Shown: positions 12,701 through 26,624, numbered from the stretch's first letter. The stretch: 64,000 bases of DNA from Pelargonium x hortorum (GCA_036897525.1 JAYMTJ010000056.1:1-64000), one strand, 5' to 3'. Program-made: numbers and translations. The notes: a model not told the origin generated them from the letters alone.

Positions 12701-14295
12701 AATAGATTCTTGAGGATATTACAGGAGTCTTTGCTCAGCAGGGATTTTCCTTACGGGGGTTCTTAGTTAGAGGGGCGTCGGGTTACTTCTTACTTTACTT
12801 CGGAGCGGGCATAGAACAATAAGGTAGAAAGCTGCAGTTTATGCTAAAAAAAGAATGAAATCTAAATACCTCGTGTTTTCAAGTATAAGGTAAAGTCAGA
12901 AGCTTTCTAGCTACCATTTTCCTAGTTTAATTGCCATGATAGCCAAAAAGTACAGACACTCTCAAAAAAGCTTCTTCTGGATACTCTAGCGGCATTTATA
13001 TACATTTTAAATGACTTTAGTACTTGGTTTGGTCTTTGCAAGGATCCTTCTTGAAATTTAGAGATTCAGTAGAGTAACATAGAATAAAGAGTAGTTATCC
13101 ATTGCCTGTATATAAAGCCCCAGTTCTTTTATAAAAATTTAGTAATAAAGAATCCTTTAGTCTTCTTTATTTGAACAGGGGAAGCGCTCATATGCTATAT
13201 AAACACTCATAATTTAAGTTTTATTAAATCATATTCAAAATTATATCACAGGTATACCTACAGCATACTATAACCCCAAGTATATTCCTGTATTTATTTA
13301 GACTTGCTGAACCTTCAAATGCTAAAAAAGCCTTTTATTTAATAAATAATCTAAAAAAGTTAACCTACCCTTCTTGTTCACTAACTCAGTTATATTCTTA
13401 CTAACAAGCCCTTGTCCTATCCTACTAGAACTTTTCTCGAATTTACTAATTATCTGTAATTTAATCACCCACCTCTTCATTCTTATATTGCATTGCAGCA
13501 GCCTTCTGTGTGGATATTTCCTAACCGGCAACTAGAGTCCGGTAGATTAGATACCCTTTCTTTAGAAGTTGTATGTAGTCTTGACTTTGTCAAAAAAAAG
13601 CTAAAGACCTTATTCATACTTATTAAACCTCTTAAAAAAGCACCAAAGAGGCGTAAATCTACTCTGCATAAAACCCTCCCCAGGGTCCTACTTTACATCT
13701 TCATATTCATTCTACCAAAAGTCTATTAGATCCTGTGTTAAAGACTCGAAAAGAAGAGGTTACATAACATTCTATAAAGTATACTCCTCAAGCAAGGCAT
13801 AATTATACACGTCATTTAAAGTTAAGGTCCCCCAAGGTTTACCTAGTATCTATTTAAAATTCATTACTTACTTTTGCTAAACTAATAAGACCGCTGATTC
13901 TAAGACCTTTGCATGCGTTATAATATAACTGGATTTAGTATGTACCCCTCTCGTGTATAAAATCTTCTGCATTGAAACTTGTATTACAACTTACCTAGGA
14001 ATTAATTTCTTTAAACTAACCCGTAGATTTAGCTTTTTCTAAGTACACTAGGCTCGGGTTTACAAATAACAGATCCAGGTGTCCTTGTTTAGTACTCCTC
14101 GTTTTATTCCACTTGTTTACTGTTCAGGTTGCTTTTAAATATTAAATACTGTGTTAGGTTAGTCAAGTATTTTAGATTTTTCTACTAACTTCTATATATA
14201 TAGAAGGGTGAATTACTGCCGGTCAGATCCCACCTTCAGAAGAGCTCCCGTAGGTTTCAAAATACTAGTGAATTTAGATATCAGCTCGAGACTCC
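9770..14295. other. non-coding AT-rich stretch
   Basis: I see no gene. Frames at 11676-11906 (minus), 13322-13531 (minus) and 13493-13729 (plus) are of chance length and carry no motif. Two exact matches to universal rRNA cores lie here without matching flanks: ggcttagaagc at 10597-10607 (LSU about 1050) and gattagataccct at 13545-13557 (SSU 790 loop). A T-loop-like ttcgaatcgg occurs at about 10036 with no pairing T stem. Confidence 0.55.
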
Positions 14296-14300
14296 TCAAT

Positions 14301-14357
14301 TCAACGTTAAAACGACTTAACTGCAGAATGATCTGGGTTCAAGTCCCGCTATCCCAG
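14301..14357 (+). tRNA. tRNA-like 3' half, degenerate
   Basis: A T arm (gggttcaagtccc, 14335-14347) has a canonical seven-base loop and at least three strong stem pairs. It is followed by a possible acceptor strand (tatccca). Upstream, gttaaaac sits where the end of a D loop should be, about 33 bases before the T loop. No matching 5' acceptor strand or clean anticodon stem is present, so I read it as a tRNA fossil and assign no isotype. Confidence 0.3.
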
Positions 14358-14399
14358 TTATTCGTACATACTCCAGCAAGGAATCCCCTATAAAACTGT

Positions 14400-17300
14400 G
14401 GTTAGTGTACAATTCTTTTCAAATCTTCCTATCATAGATAGGGTTACCCCTAGACAGTCTTTTATCTTAGCTGCTATTTCTTTTTTATTACAAGAAAGTC
14501 TGATATAAATAAAGGAAAAGTTAAGAATAAGTATTGTATCCAGGAAGAATTTTATACTCGTCACTTAGTCAATACTAGGCCCTACCTAAAGGGTCTGTTG
14601 TTCAAAAGCTATAAGAAACAGCCGCAGATATTCTGAATAGCTACTCTTTTTCATACCAAGATACTCTAAATTTAGCACTAAAAAACCTAATTAAAAAGGC
14701 AACTGACCCTGTCGCCACTTATTAATATAATTATAAGTATTTTCTTAATAGTTAGGGTTAGTTTAGCAACTTTTTTAAAGCTTTGTCTCGTAATTTCGAC
14801 ATACAATAATAAATTACACTAAGGGTCTTGTTTTAATGATAAAACGTTTCTATTTCTTACGTATGAGGCTTTTTAACGTACTCTATTCTATAGGATTTCA
14901 TACCTTACTTTGTAACAAGGCGCAGTATATGTAATTGTTCATAAAAGCAGCAAGGAAAACTCTTTTATTTTAGGAGTCTCTTTGTTTCATATGGGGCCCT
15001 TTTATTTTTAAGTATGCGCTCTACTCTTGGCTTAACACCTTTATAAGTTAAGTTCTTTTAAAATAAAAGTTGATTACAGGATCTCAGTAAACCTCCGTTT
15101 CCAAATGGAATAGGAATAATCCTTGTTTACAGGGTCCATGGGCCACAAGTTAAACCCTTTATTATCTTATGTATGGTCTCGAATAACTAAACCCCGAGTT
15201 CGCAAGGGGTACCTATTTTAAGAATTCTTAGTCAATTTCTCATTTCTCTTTTATAGGAATTGCTTTGCTTTATCAAAGGGTATATAAACTTAAGTAACTT
15301 TTGTAATCGTATATAAAGTGATTAAAGAAACTCCTAAAAAGTAAAATGAAAGCGTCTTTTTTTTCTATATTTCCTATCTTTCGTTTTGTGGATCCCCTGT
15401 AACTTGTAGTACCTTGTGACATATTAAAGATAAAATAGTTAAAAGTACCAGAAAAGCCCATAATTAACGGGATACAGAAGCGGCTCAAGGGAGAAAAAAC
15501 CTTAGATAAGGTTTTTTATAATACTTTTAGCTTTCTCGGGTAATACTAATTAAAACTTTATAAATATGAAACATTAGATTGAACCCGTTATGACCAAGGA
15601 AACTCTTTTTTTGTATAAAGAAAGACTCCTTCTATTGGCATAAGGACTCCCTGTTACGCGCTCTCTACTTCTATTGACTATTGTCGCAGGATACTAAATG
15701 AAATTTCAGACTAAATTCCCTATAATTAACACGATTCAAACCTACGGGCTTTCTTCTAATTTTCTTTAGCGACTACCATTTACCCTAAACCATTAAAAGA
15801 AAAGCTGGTGACATAAAAAAAAAGAATAAGAAGTAGTTCAACTATTCTCCAACGACTTACTATTTCTTACTGTACTGTAGACTCTGGAATATTTGTATAT
15901 TATTTTTTTTTCATCTAAGCGATTTCAAGTGCCATTAAAGTTCCCAAAAAGCGTACCTAATACTAGGTGTTTTAGGCAGCATTACTTTCAATTTCTTTAT
16001 AAGAGTATAAATACATTTACGGAACAAATGGTAAATTATTTCCTAAGAGTACGGCATACCTTCTTATAGGTTGGTAACAGAACAGAAAAGGGAGGAGTTT
16101 GTTAAAAAGTTCTGATTCAGGACAATTAAATACCTATCCAACCATTGCCAGTATAGGAAAATACTCTGAAATAATATTTATTTTGTAATATGTCACATCA
16201 AAGAATACACGTTAAGAATGCTTTACAAGCTAAGGGGTTCTTCAGCTCGAGATACAAGTAACATTACAATATCACGGATTTCCTTTCCTTTGCTATAAAT
16301 TTTTGTTCAATTTATGAAAAACTTCCATTGATAAAAAACCAAAAATTTATTTAGAATAAGTTCTCGTTTATAAACGTAGTTTTACTATTTATATTTACTA
16401 CTTCCTCTAGTAGGCCCGCGTATTTCATCTGGAGTAAGCTTTCCTAGTCAATTTTACATTACTTAATGTAGTTATACGCGCATTAGATATCCCTTTTTTT
16501 ACCAACGAAATGCTCTACATAATAATAAATAAAGAACTCGGCAACGAAAAGATATATCCGTTTTATGTGATCTAATCTCGGTATTACTGGGTTTGAACCA
16601 ACCAATCATAGGAGTTATCATAGGTTGGATAATAAGTCTTTTAATTAATAATAATCTTATACACTTTAATATACAAGAAAATCCTGTCTCAATAAATAAT
16701 ATATAATTTTCTACTTAAAGTCAATTCTACTTAGTATTGCTATTGGTTTATGATTTCTTAACTATTAAATACAATAGAGCTAGGACTCTACTTAATAGTT
16801 TTATGGACCCTAATCTTAAAATAAAACTCATATATAAAATGAATTACCCTAAAAAAAGAGAGCTAATGGAGTCGCTTGGCAGTGCCTCTAATTTTTGGGA
16901 GAGTTTTTAGGAAATATAAAAAAAGAATCCGTAATTATATACACGACAAAATTCCCCGGCTTTTCTCTGAACTATTCCTCAATTAATCATAGTAGAGTGC
17001 CTTATCTTACTCAGCAGAAGTCTGAAACCTATTCCTAAAACTTGAGTCAAATCTAGAGCTGGAGCTTAATTTAAGGAAGTAAAAAGAAAGTATTAAGGGA
17101 AAAAAACAAGAGTCTGATTCGTCTAAAAGGAAAAATATTGAGATAGGAATGTTGTACCCTCGGGGAAGTAGTAGTTTTCTTAGAACGCGAAAACCCCTTA
17201 TAACTAAACTTGGATTAGTTAAAGTTAGGAAAGTCGGCTATGCATAGTCACTGATTACAGCAAAGAGGTTATGGGCCTTCCGGGGTTGGTATAAGGGAAG

Positions 17301-17860
17301 AGGTGCCTTGCGGGTACATAAAGGGATGCGGTACAAGACAAGAATATCATATGCTTACAGGGTTCCCATAAAAACAAGAAACACCAGGACCTTTACAACA
17401 AAAAAAACCTTTAACAAACCGCACCTGCTTTTATACTTGCTATCTCGGTCCCTCAGACCCTAAGAATTAGGAAGCTGTACTCCTCTTGTTAGGGTTCTAC
17501 GCTGCTAGCATATTCTTGCAGCCTACTACACTGAACTTATCGGAGCTCCTGCCCTATTCCTTATCTAGAGTTAGAGTAGGGGTAAGTAATTCCAATAAAT
17601 TATTATAGAGATATTGTATTAGTAATCTATGTAGACTCTTTATAGGTAGTTTTCATTTTTTGTGATAGATAATTCTAGATAGCGGAAATAGGATAGACAG
17701 TTTAAAAGAGGTATATCCCTCCAGTAATCCGCTGTTACTGACACAAGGGTAGTGCTCTAATTGTACAAGGGTAAGTTACTCTAGTAGCGGTAAAGCATTC
17801 TAGTACATAGATAGAACAGAAAAGCCTTACACTTAGACCGCAGACACCAAAAAACTCTAA
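14400..17860. other. non-coding stretch with one small repeat
   Basis: No gene is visible. At 16598-16628, ccaacc and ggttgg can form a 6-bp stem, and inside it atcatagg occurs twice directly (16605-16612 and 16617-16624). The nearby word gggtttgaacc (about 16588) is T-arm-like but not convincing. The 71-codon minus frame at 15273-15488 is of chance length. Confidence 0.5.
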
Positions 17861-17865
17861 GACTT

Positions 17866-17930
17866 GCGGATTTGAACTCAATAAACGCGGGGATTTCTCT
17901 ATGCTGTTTTAACGCGAAAAAGCTGGCAAC
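17866..17930 (-). tRNA. tRNA-like 3' half, degenerate
   Basis: On the minus strand the phrase gagttcaaatccgc (T-arm-like) ends at 17866 and is preceded by gcgttaaaac at the D-loop distance. This is the same arrangement as the relics near 14301 and 26365. The T stem is poor and there is no recognisable anticodon arm. It is probably a tRNA-derived fossil of the same kind; chance cannot be excluded for this copy alone. Confidence 0.2.
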
Positions 17931-18159
17931 TTCTGACTGATATTAGAATCTCACTTAATAAATTTGACTTTAGACACTTAGAAAACTTATATATAATAGA
18001 ATTGAGTAATTGAAACTTCTTTTCTTTATCTAAGTCATTTTCCATCTCCTGTTTTACAACACGACTCTCTCGCGTACGCGTATCATTATAAATAAGGAAA
18101 TTAAGGGTGCGCAATTTATAAAGATGTAATACCAAGCTAAAACCTATCTGGTTCAAAGG

Positions 18160-21100
18160 AATTCTATAATATAAAAGTCCTTTCCTAACCCTTTGGTACC
18201 TAAAGACTTGATATCATGAGGGGTCTCCTATAGCATAAGGGTAAAGACTTTCGGCTATGCTTTGTGGACTTTGTTGGCTTATTACTAATTTCAGGAAGTT
18301 CTATATCTTATACATAGAGCGGGGCCTCATAAACTTTGTAATCTGTACAAACTAGAGGTTCATAGCTTGTCGTTGAATCACTAAAATTAGAATTTCTTTA
18401 CCTGAAACCTAAGACTTTCTAACTACTTGACTAAAAAAAGGGTTTGCCCTTAACGCACATTCTTAGTATAACGGACCTTGCAGTACACGGGGATTCCTAG
18501 CGAAAGGGGAAGGGGGTCTACTTTTTGCTTTTGTAAGGATTCTGATCAAAAAAAATAACTTTTATAAAAATAGATTACATTCTTAATATCCTTATTTAAG
18601 TGTCTTTGTATTCAGAGCATCTCTTTTGGAAATATAGGTTGCTTGAAAGCTAAATAGAAAGCTTGTTCTGAAACTTATTGATGAAAAAAACAATACCCTT
18701 TAAATATTCCTATCCCGCAGACTACATTCTCTCAAAGCGAATAGAACTACTCCCGAAGACTATAAAATACCAAGTTGCAGATACCTCTACTCTAACAGAG
18801 CCAGCATATTAACACTTCCAAGAGATATAAGCTCCGGATAGACCTGGAAAGCACTAACAACAAAGTTGAAAATAACCTTCATGAAGATACTAACTTCAAG
18901 TTGCCTTATCTACAAAAACGGATTGTATATTGACTCATTTTACTCCTGCAATCGAGAGTGGTTTGCAACGAAATTCATTACATTTATCTTTAAAAGAAGC
19001 CGGAATAGGATATAATATATGTATATTTTTAGTCAAATTTCCGTAAGTTTCACGCATTCTTTTCTTTAGTTAACAGGGAGCCCACTTCGTATGAGATTTT
19101 TCAAGAGTTATCTTTAGTTAAGGTTCCGGGATACGTGTAATTATAAGAAGTACTTATGGGATCCTATACACAGGAGTTGTTGCCTTAGTTTCCATGGATC
19201 AGCTGTAGGAAGCGCTTCTGAGTGAATTTAAGATTCATTTGTTGGGCTGAATACTGTAGTGAACGAACTTACAATAGAATAGGCCATAATACGGGGTAAT
19301 TTTCAATTGTTTACTATATAGGATAGGGGATCCCGCCATATACGTAGCTACTCAAAAAAAGAAGTCTTACTCCTTATAATTATAAGCAAGGCATGCTATT
19401 CTTTATAAAGGTATATTACATTTGTTGTACGGAAAGCTTTAATTAAACACCGAATCTATTCTAAATAGAAGAGATAAAAAAGAAGACTCCTGTTACTGAA
19501 TATGCAAAGCAAATTCTAAATGCGAAGCTAAGAGCTTATTTATATAACGAAAATATATATACTTAGGTTTCTTCTTGTACTATGCTAGTTATGCGAACAG
19601 TAAAAAAAACTTTTGAACCCGATCGATTTGCTAAGGTACTTGAGGTTCTCCTACTAAAAACTTGTGGAAGGCTTATGCTTTTTTTTCTTTCGATTAGCCA
19701 AGACCTGATCTAACGGGTCCCCTTAGTATCATAGCAAAACTATTGCGTTGCACTGTGACACACCTTACTATTTTCTTAATATTCCCTGTAATAATTAAGA
19801 CTAACAGCTGGATATTTAGAACATAAGGGTCCCACTTGAGCCTATTCGTTATTTTATACTACACCCGGTTATGGAATAAGGACTTTGTAAACTTATGAAC
19901 CCAAAGCAAAAATCTACATAGCTTTTGGAGACAAAACGGAGGCGGTTAAAGCTGGAAGAACTCTGTTAGTCAGGGATCCCGATAGGATATTTAGAACATA
20001 CCTCGCTTTTTTTAACTATCTAAAATGTTGGTAGGAGTTCTATTTCATTTAGTTCAGAATTTCTGTTCCTAGTAGGATTTTTAAGATTTAAACCGTTTTG
20101 TTTATAGCAAATACTCCGAAATTTCTAACCCTTTTTATCTGCCCTATACGGACAATATTTACCTCTTATTGGAAACTGATGCATTCCTGCTTAGGAGTAT
20201 AGAGCTCTCGGGGATTCTGTGAGAGAGACATGCCGGATCGCTGATTAGAAATGAAATAAGGTCCTTCGAAGCGAAGAGTTTGTTACTTCAGATTTTCATT
20301 TTAGAGTCTTGTCTTACCAGAATTCTAGGGCATTTTTCTTACGAATGTGAGAGACTTCCTACTTTGATACCCTTGTTACTTATTACCCGATTTCCCTCTA
20401 TCTAAATACTGTAAAGTATAGATTAGTAGATTCTGGACCCGCAAGCTAAACAGCTTACTTTTCGTTTCGAGTTTCAAAATACAAATAAATATTTGCATGC
20501 TAACATAGAACAGAACACACTTTACCACAAGGCAACCCGTGCAGTCCTAATGGAATTAGGTCAAGGCTTGCTTTCGGTAAATGTAATAGAATTAGACTCT
20601 TTCGTTGTTTAATAAAATGTCATTTTACGGGTCCAACAGGTTATTGATAAAAATGAGTTAGTCGGTGATCAGTCACTCTTGTGTTTTTAGAACAGGTGCT
20701 TTAGTTGGTTTATTGAAAAGGGGGGCTCTAGTATAATACTATAGAGTAACCCTTTCTTACTCTTGCGGTGGAACCAAAATCTATTTAAAGCGAGTCAAGG
20801 AGAAATAGTTAGTGTATTGGAAAAGCTTAAAGGGGGTATAACTTTATACTTGTGAACCTAGACTAAGTATCTGCAGTCTTTTTAGAAGTAAGTTTAAACT
20901 GGCCTTGGTATTCACTTTAAGAATCTTAATTAAAAAGTTCCACAAGACAAGGGAGGGGCTGCCCTGCAGTTATATAATATAAATATATACTTCAATTTTT
21001 TCTGGGTTAGTGTTTAGTATTAAGGTTTCATCTAATATATTGAGTAGAGAATCCTTTAACCGCTAGCAAAAAACTATACTCCTAAGAGCTTCTCCGTACA

Positions 21101-24100
21101 CTAAATACGATTACTAATCCACCGCTCTTTCTTTGTAGTGAACTTATAGTAGTTAATAAAAATTCTTATTTAAAGAGCAATACAAAGCACCCCCGATCAG
21201 GAATATGACATACCTACTCTCTTTAGATAGAGTTAATAAAACGAATGCTCTAACCAGGAGCTTCAGCCGCGGCTTGCTATGATAAAGAGGCCTATTCAAC
21301 AAGATTTTACCTTATGCTTTATTAGGTCAGGAATACTTATATAACAAAACCAAGGTAAAGCAAATGGGGTATCTTAATCAAAGGAGCCTTTTCTTATAGC
21401 AATTCTTGCTTGTTTCAAAAGCTACAGCACAAACGGAGCACCCCCCTCCCTGCCTAGTATTGCTTGGGTGTTACTAGTCCTTGAAAATAGAGGTTGAATT
21501 CCTTTTTTGTAAATTATTAGATGCTGTATAAAATAAAAATTCCTGGCTTAGCACCAAATCCGGTTGTGATAAAACTTATACTGATGCCTGCTTGGGATGC
21601 GCCAAATAGACTCTATTCTATAAAAGCAATCCTTACACAAAACACATTTAGCTTGTAGAGTTATAAATTCTTTTCTATCTTGCTTGGGGATTTATTCACT
21701 AGTACAACGACGAGTAATAAGTTATGTGTTCACATTACATTACAATTAAGGTAAGTTAGTTGTATGGACTTATGGGTGTACTTAGAAGTATTAAGTTTAG
21801 ATAGAGTAAAGCACCCCTATTGTATTGTAGTATATGAGAATTCGAGCCCAATTTTGTTTAGTGTAGAAAGACTTACTATTCCTGGTTATCTGCTTAGACC
21901 TATCTTAATGTATTGAGTATTTGTTATCTATATATAGGACTCCTGAACAATTAGATTTCATTTCTATACTCTAGTAAAAACCTCAGTAAATTTAGAAAAG
22001 AGTACAGGATGGATAGCAAATTCCCAGCTAAATTAAAGTAGAATCTCCCTAGTTAACTAATATTCAAGGATCCATAAGTACTCTTAGAAAAACACCTCTC
22101 AGTAATTACTTTCAAAGGACAGAGATCTTGACTTGGATACTATTAAGTAACAGAGTTCCATCTAGCAAATACTGGGGAATATGCTCCCAAAGAATCTATT
22201 TATTAAGATATTCTATTCTTTGCGATACCCTCATAATAACAAATTTCATTCTTTAACTCCTAAACTCCTTAGCTTTCAATACAAAACCCAGAATGAGTAC
22301 AACCTGAAAAGTACCTCAAGCGTAAATTTGGAAGAGAGGGTTCTTATTACCTCATGACAAGAACAAAACCCTTAAATAAACTATAGAATCTGTATTCTTC
22401 AAGACAAAAGCAATTAAGAGAGTTACTTCACAATCCCTAATTATTAGGACTAGACTCTCAAAGCTACACAAGCTTTAGACCGAGCAGGCACAGATAAGCT
22501 GGGTTTTAGAGTTGGCTCGCTTTCACAAGCAAGATAGAATAAGTTTCTTTATTTACCGGCAATTACAGTCATTAGGATCAGAGAGTGTCCTTCCTCAGGA
22601 AAATTCTATAAGTTCTTTCTGTGCCAGCTATGTCATTAGAATCTATTATTAGGTATTCAGTTTCCTAGCTTTCCAAAGAGAGTGTTCCTCAGTTTACAAG
22701 GGAATTGAGATTTATAAGGACTTGTTCCTAGATCAGTTAGTTAAGGAGGTAGAGATATGTTAGAGAAGAGTAACACTTAAGTTGATAAGTTAAGTAGGGT
22801 TCTAAGAAGAAGGTAAGAGTTAGACTTGTAAGAGATCGCCATTTGTTAAAAAATAATGAGTGCAGAATGAGGCCCCTTGACTCAAGACTCAGTACACAAG
22901 AAAAACCACAGGATATAACATCCTGATTAATAAAATGGAATGCCTATACCGTATTAATTAGAATATAAAAATTAGCCGCAATCTGAAGAATATTCCGCTG
23001 AATTACCTAACCAAATTTCCGTCAGCTCTTATGCGTGATGAGAATTATTCCAAGATTAAAGTTAATAACTACGAGACCCTTTAGGCCCCTCTTTAATTTA
23101 AACAGTTTAATCTGAATCTGATAAGCAAACTTTATTTATTTTATATAAGATAAACTGAGCCTAGTATCTACTTAACTAGATGGGTAAGCCTCCTATTATA
23201 GAATAGGGAAAGCGAAGAGATAAGTCCAATTAGAATTTTGTTTGAAATTTGTAACTAAAGAAAAAACTCAGATTCATACTTTTTGTTATTTTGTCAATTC
23301 ATTTTTTTAAAGATAATAATTCAAAATTCTCACTTACATATTCGCTAGTGATCGATAGGATAGCTTGGGCTTTATTTTAGAATGAAGGAAGATAATAAAA
23401 AAACTAGAGGTGCTTTAATTTACCGAAACCAGTCAGTTAGAACCCTCTTTACGAAGTTCTTTTGGATCCCGGACGGGTGTTTGCATACTGATTAATTTGA
23501 CTCCTTTGTCTCCTTTAAATAAGGACAGGTAAGCGCTGTAATTCATTTTTTTAGCAATTGCTATTCACGGTCCCTCTTTTTTAATTACAGCGTAAAGGGT
23601 AAAAAAAAGGAGGTTCGCTATATGAGACATATATAAACAAATTTCAGGATAAGTTTCCTATTTACATGAACCGGACATTCCCTTGATTTGATGTCAAACA
23701 GCTTTTTATCGATTAAATAATCGTAGGCTATACTATATTTATAAGTAGAAAATGAATTACTGTGAGTTCAATTCAATATAACTTGTCAAAATATCCAAAA
23801 TAAGGAAATCCCATATTACTTTGAACCAAGAGATAAAGGTATCAATCAACGGATACTAAGAGTACACACTAAACCTAGATATTATTCCATTTCTTTACAT
23901 TAAAGTTAAGGATCCTAAAACCACTTTAAACATTTCACAGTTTCCTTGTTTCGTAATACCCGTTGGAATTTGATCCTGACTTAGAAAGAATCCTAGTTAT
24001 ATGCTTAAGACATCCAAGTCGAACAGGGCTGGAAATCGGGGTTTTTTAAATCGAAATGCTTTTTTAAGTTCTGTTTATATTGCTGGCGCCAATCGTGTTG

Positions 24101-26120
24101 ACCCATTTCCAGATATAACGAAAGTTAGAGTTCCATTTGGTATAGGAGCTAGCTACCTTAATCGTTTTTACCATCTTTGACAAGAGAACGGGTTAGAGAC
24201 TTCCTAGGAGGTTGTGAAGTTGCTCAGTACGAACTCCCAGCAATGCGTCCCCCCCACCCCATCTATCTAAGTTTCGGAACAAGGGAAAAAGAGTACTATT
24301 CTTTGAGTGCTCTTTTTTGGATTTAAATCCCTAAAGGTTTTTTCTTTGTTTCCTTCCTATTATATAAAGTTAAATACTATATTAGTATCCTAACTAAAGT
24401 CTCTGAGTATTTTCTATTTATATAATTAGTTCTAAAAACACGTCCTACCTTACTAGCCGCTAATCTAGTAAAGGGATATTCCGAAATACCAGCAGCTTTG
24501 TTTGTTGTGTGACATAACCAAAAATTCACTGGCTCTGCTTTTTTTATGTCTAATCTAAAGAAGTAATTTGAAACAGAGTCATCCGTAAATTAAACCCTTA
24601 TAACTCAATTGGGCCTTACTCTCAACCATATTCCTTACCGCGCGCATAACAATGCTTTCAAAAGCTAAGGCTTAAGGCTATAATAAGAGAGTGCATTTGA
24701 TAGACTTTTCTAGGAGAGATTGACTACAAGGCGCCTAATACAGCAAAGTCCAGAAATAGGCATGGTTTCAATTAAAACTACGGGGGTTCCTATTTACAGG
24801 GTGTAGCCGTGTTTTTTCATCTAATATCCGACTTGTCAATTTTCCGAGATTTTATCCTTTATACTTGATCCTACACCCCTCTGTTAGGTATTCCCACTTA
24901 AGTAACTCTTAATTTAGATCCTTTTGGTATTGTTAACATAAGCGGCTCTCGGGCTCCTTTACTATCTTATAGACTACGGAAAATGCGTATTCTAATTGAA
25001 GTTAAAAAAGAATAGAGACCCCCCAAAAAACTTTTATGTATTTCCCAAACTAGATTTTTGGTGATTTAGTAATAAGGATATTTTCACAAATAATATTAGA
25101 AAATTTTAACCCTTCCTTCTATCCCGGGGTACTTTGCCTCGCTTCTTGTAAGGGTGTAAATATACATTACTTAGTAGAACCCATAAAATGACTCTTTAAC
25201 TTTATTTCAGGATAGGTAAGGAAAAGGGTCTTGGCAGTAAAGCCTCGATAAAGTCCAACAGGAGAGAGAGGCACTTGATAAATTCAAGTAAGTACTAAAA
25301 AGCTCAGAGATATTCCATAAGAGTAAGGTTTAGACTTCCCCTGCTTTGTACTAAAGTGTAAAAAAAACAAAGTGTTCGTTATCTCTTGTTTGTAGAAAGG
25401 ACCCTCTTTTTATTTGATACCTTTACATTTTACTTGAGAAAAGTCGATGATAACTGAAGAGTCCTAGAGAAAAAATTGGTGCAATTAACTGAGTTACTAG
25501 ACCTTGTTAAGGAGCTTTATTCAAAACCAGAAATAAATAAACGAGAATTACTACGCTTTATACTTTATAGATTGCTTTGTTTTATTCAAAAAAAACTTTT
25601 ATTAAGTAAGAAATACCTTTAATTACTCCTAAACTTCTTTATTCTCGGGAATCGGAAACTTGTAAACAGAGGAATATGAGAGCAGCCCTTACCTTAGTTC
25701 TTTATCGCTCGAATACCTTTAACGAGAATACAGGAACACAAGAAGGAATTCCCTGAGCTTAATACTCTCTATTTTACTATCCCAGATATTCTAAAACAAG
25801 TGGAACACGAGTACCCTATAGGCCCCGGTGTTGCTGTATCCCTTGTTGTTTCTTCAAATCTATCTTAATACCCAATTATACTTATCAGCTTATACCTTTT
25901 TTTAGAATTATCCCTCTTATTTATTCTGTAATTCCAGCAGCAAGCAATAGCCAAGGCTGAAACTTTCTTTTTTTGTTAAATCTTTCTTAATTACTTTTTA
26001 TTCAATAAAAAGAGACAGCTCACTAAAAAAATAACCTGATAATTGAACTGCACTTAAGCAGAGTAGAGCACTCAACGTGAATTTCAAGGTTTCCTTGACC
26101 AAAATGACAGTCTTTTATTA
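18160..26120. other. non-coding AT-rich stretch
   Basis: Eight kilobases hold no frame that stands out and no RNA that I can fold. The nonamer cagccgcgg at 21264-21272 equals the core of the SSU 530 loop but its flanks do not match. A C homopolymer-rich spot lies at about 24250-24260. The rest is the same mixture of short palindromes and A/T runs as elsewhere. Confidence 0.55.
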
Positions 26121-26124
26121 GTAG

Positions 26125-26256
26125 TTAGTATTATACTTAAAATCGAAACTCTTCCTTTCTGTTCTGACTACTCTTATCCATAACTATCTTCTCTACATCA
26201 TCTTATTCATCATGACTAGACTCTGGTATCCTATGGTATTCCAGCTTTCTTAAAAG
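26125..26256 (+). other. hydrophobic pyrimidine-rich frame, no start
   Basis: A forward frame is open for 43 codons and reads as a leucine/isoleucine-rich string containing one tryptophan. No start codon leads it, and it ends at a TAA. It resembles the hydrophobic frames of the pyrimidine-rich repeat units, so it may be another degraded fragment of that family. Length alone gives it no support. Confidence 0.15.
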
Positions 26257-26364
26257 CTAAACAGAAAGAAGAAAGAGCTTATATAAAGAAGAACCTTTCC
26301 TCAAAGAAAGAATCCTTACTGGAAAGAGAAGGAAGTCCCAGAAAACAAGTTGAGACTCTATTAT

Positions 26365-26418
26365 CCGTTAAAACGCCTCACTTCAGACCGGAAAGACATG
26401 AGTTCAAGTCCTCTTCTG
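26365..26418 (+). tRNA. tRNA-like relic, Glu-like middle
   Basis: The segment runs from gttaaaac (end of D loop) through cacttcagac to agacatgagttcaagtcc, with the spacing of a tRNA from position 20 to the T arm. The central block resembles plant mitochondrial tRNA-Glu, including a TTC at the anticodon position, as far as I recall that gene. Stems do not pair cleanly, and the only aacagaa that would pair with the 3' end lies about 155 bases upstream. I call it a tRNA fossil. Confidence 0.3.
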
Positions 26419-26427
26419 TTCTAATTA

Positions 26428-26624
26428 GTCGATGGCCAAAGAATGTAATGGTAACGAGCTGATTCCAAGGACATCGCAAGGAAACGGATTCAGTCATCCT
26501 AACTTATTCACTTGAATGCATGCTCTTATAGACAATGCCAATTAAGTAAGGTTGTCTTTGCTGTCGGGCACAGTCGGCTAGCAAACCCAGTCGATGTATT
26601 CTGCTGGTCGATGGCCAAAGAATG
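26428..26624 (+). repeat. 18-bp direct repeat spanning an island
   Basis: The 18-mer gtcgatggccaaagaatg occurs at 26428-26445 and again, identical, at 26607-26624, 179 bases apart. A chance 18-bp identity at this distance is very unlikely. Between the copies, composition is less AT-rich than the surroundings and contains further partial echoes (tttgctgtcggg and tttgctgttgg). This could mark an insertion flanked by a duplication, or a recombination remnant. Confidence 0.6.
26557..26585 (+). repeat. small hairpin
   Basis: Tttgct at 26557-26562 pairs with agcaaa at 26580-26585, giving a 6-bp stem around a GC-rich loop. It lies inside the direct-repeat island just downstream of the tRNA-like relic. 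No U-tract follows, so I do not call it a terminator. Confidence 0.3.

Noticed and set aside
13493-13729. 78-codon plus frame with a lysine-rich middle resembling a ribosomal protein
   Set aside because: The basic patch comes from A-rich DNA and no ribosomal-protein signature is present.
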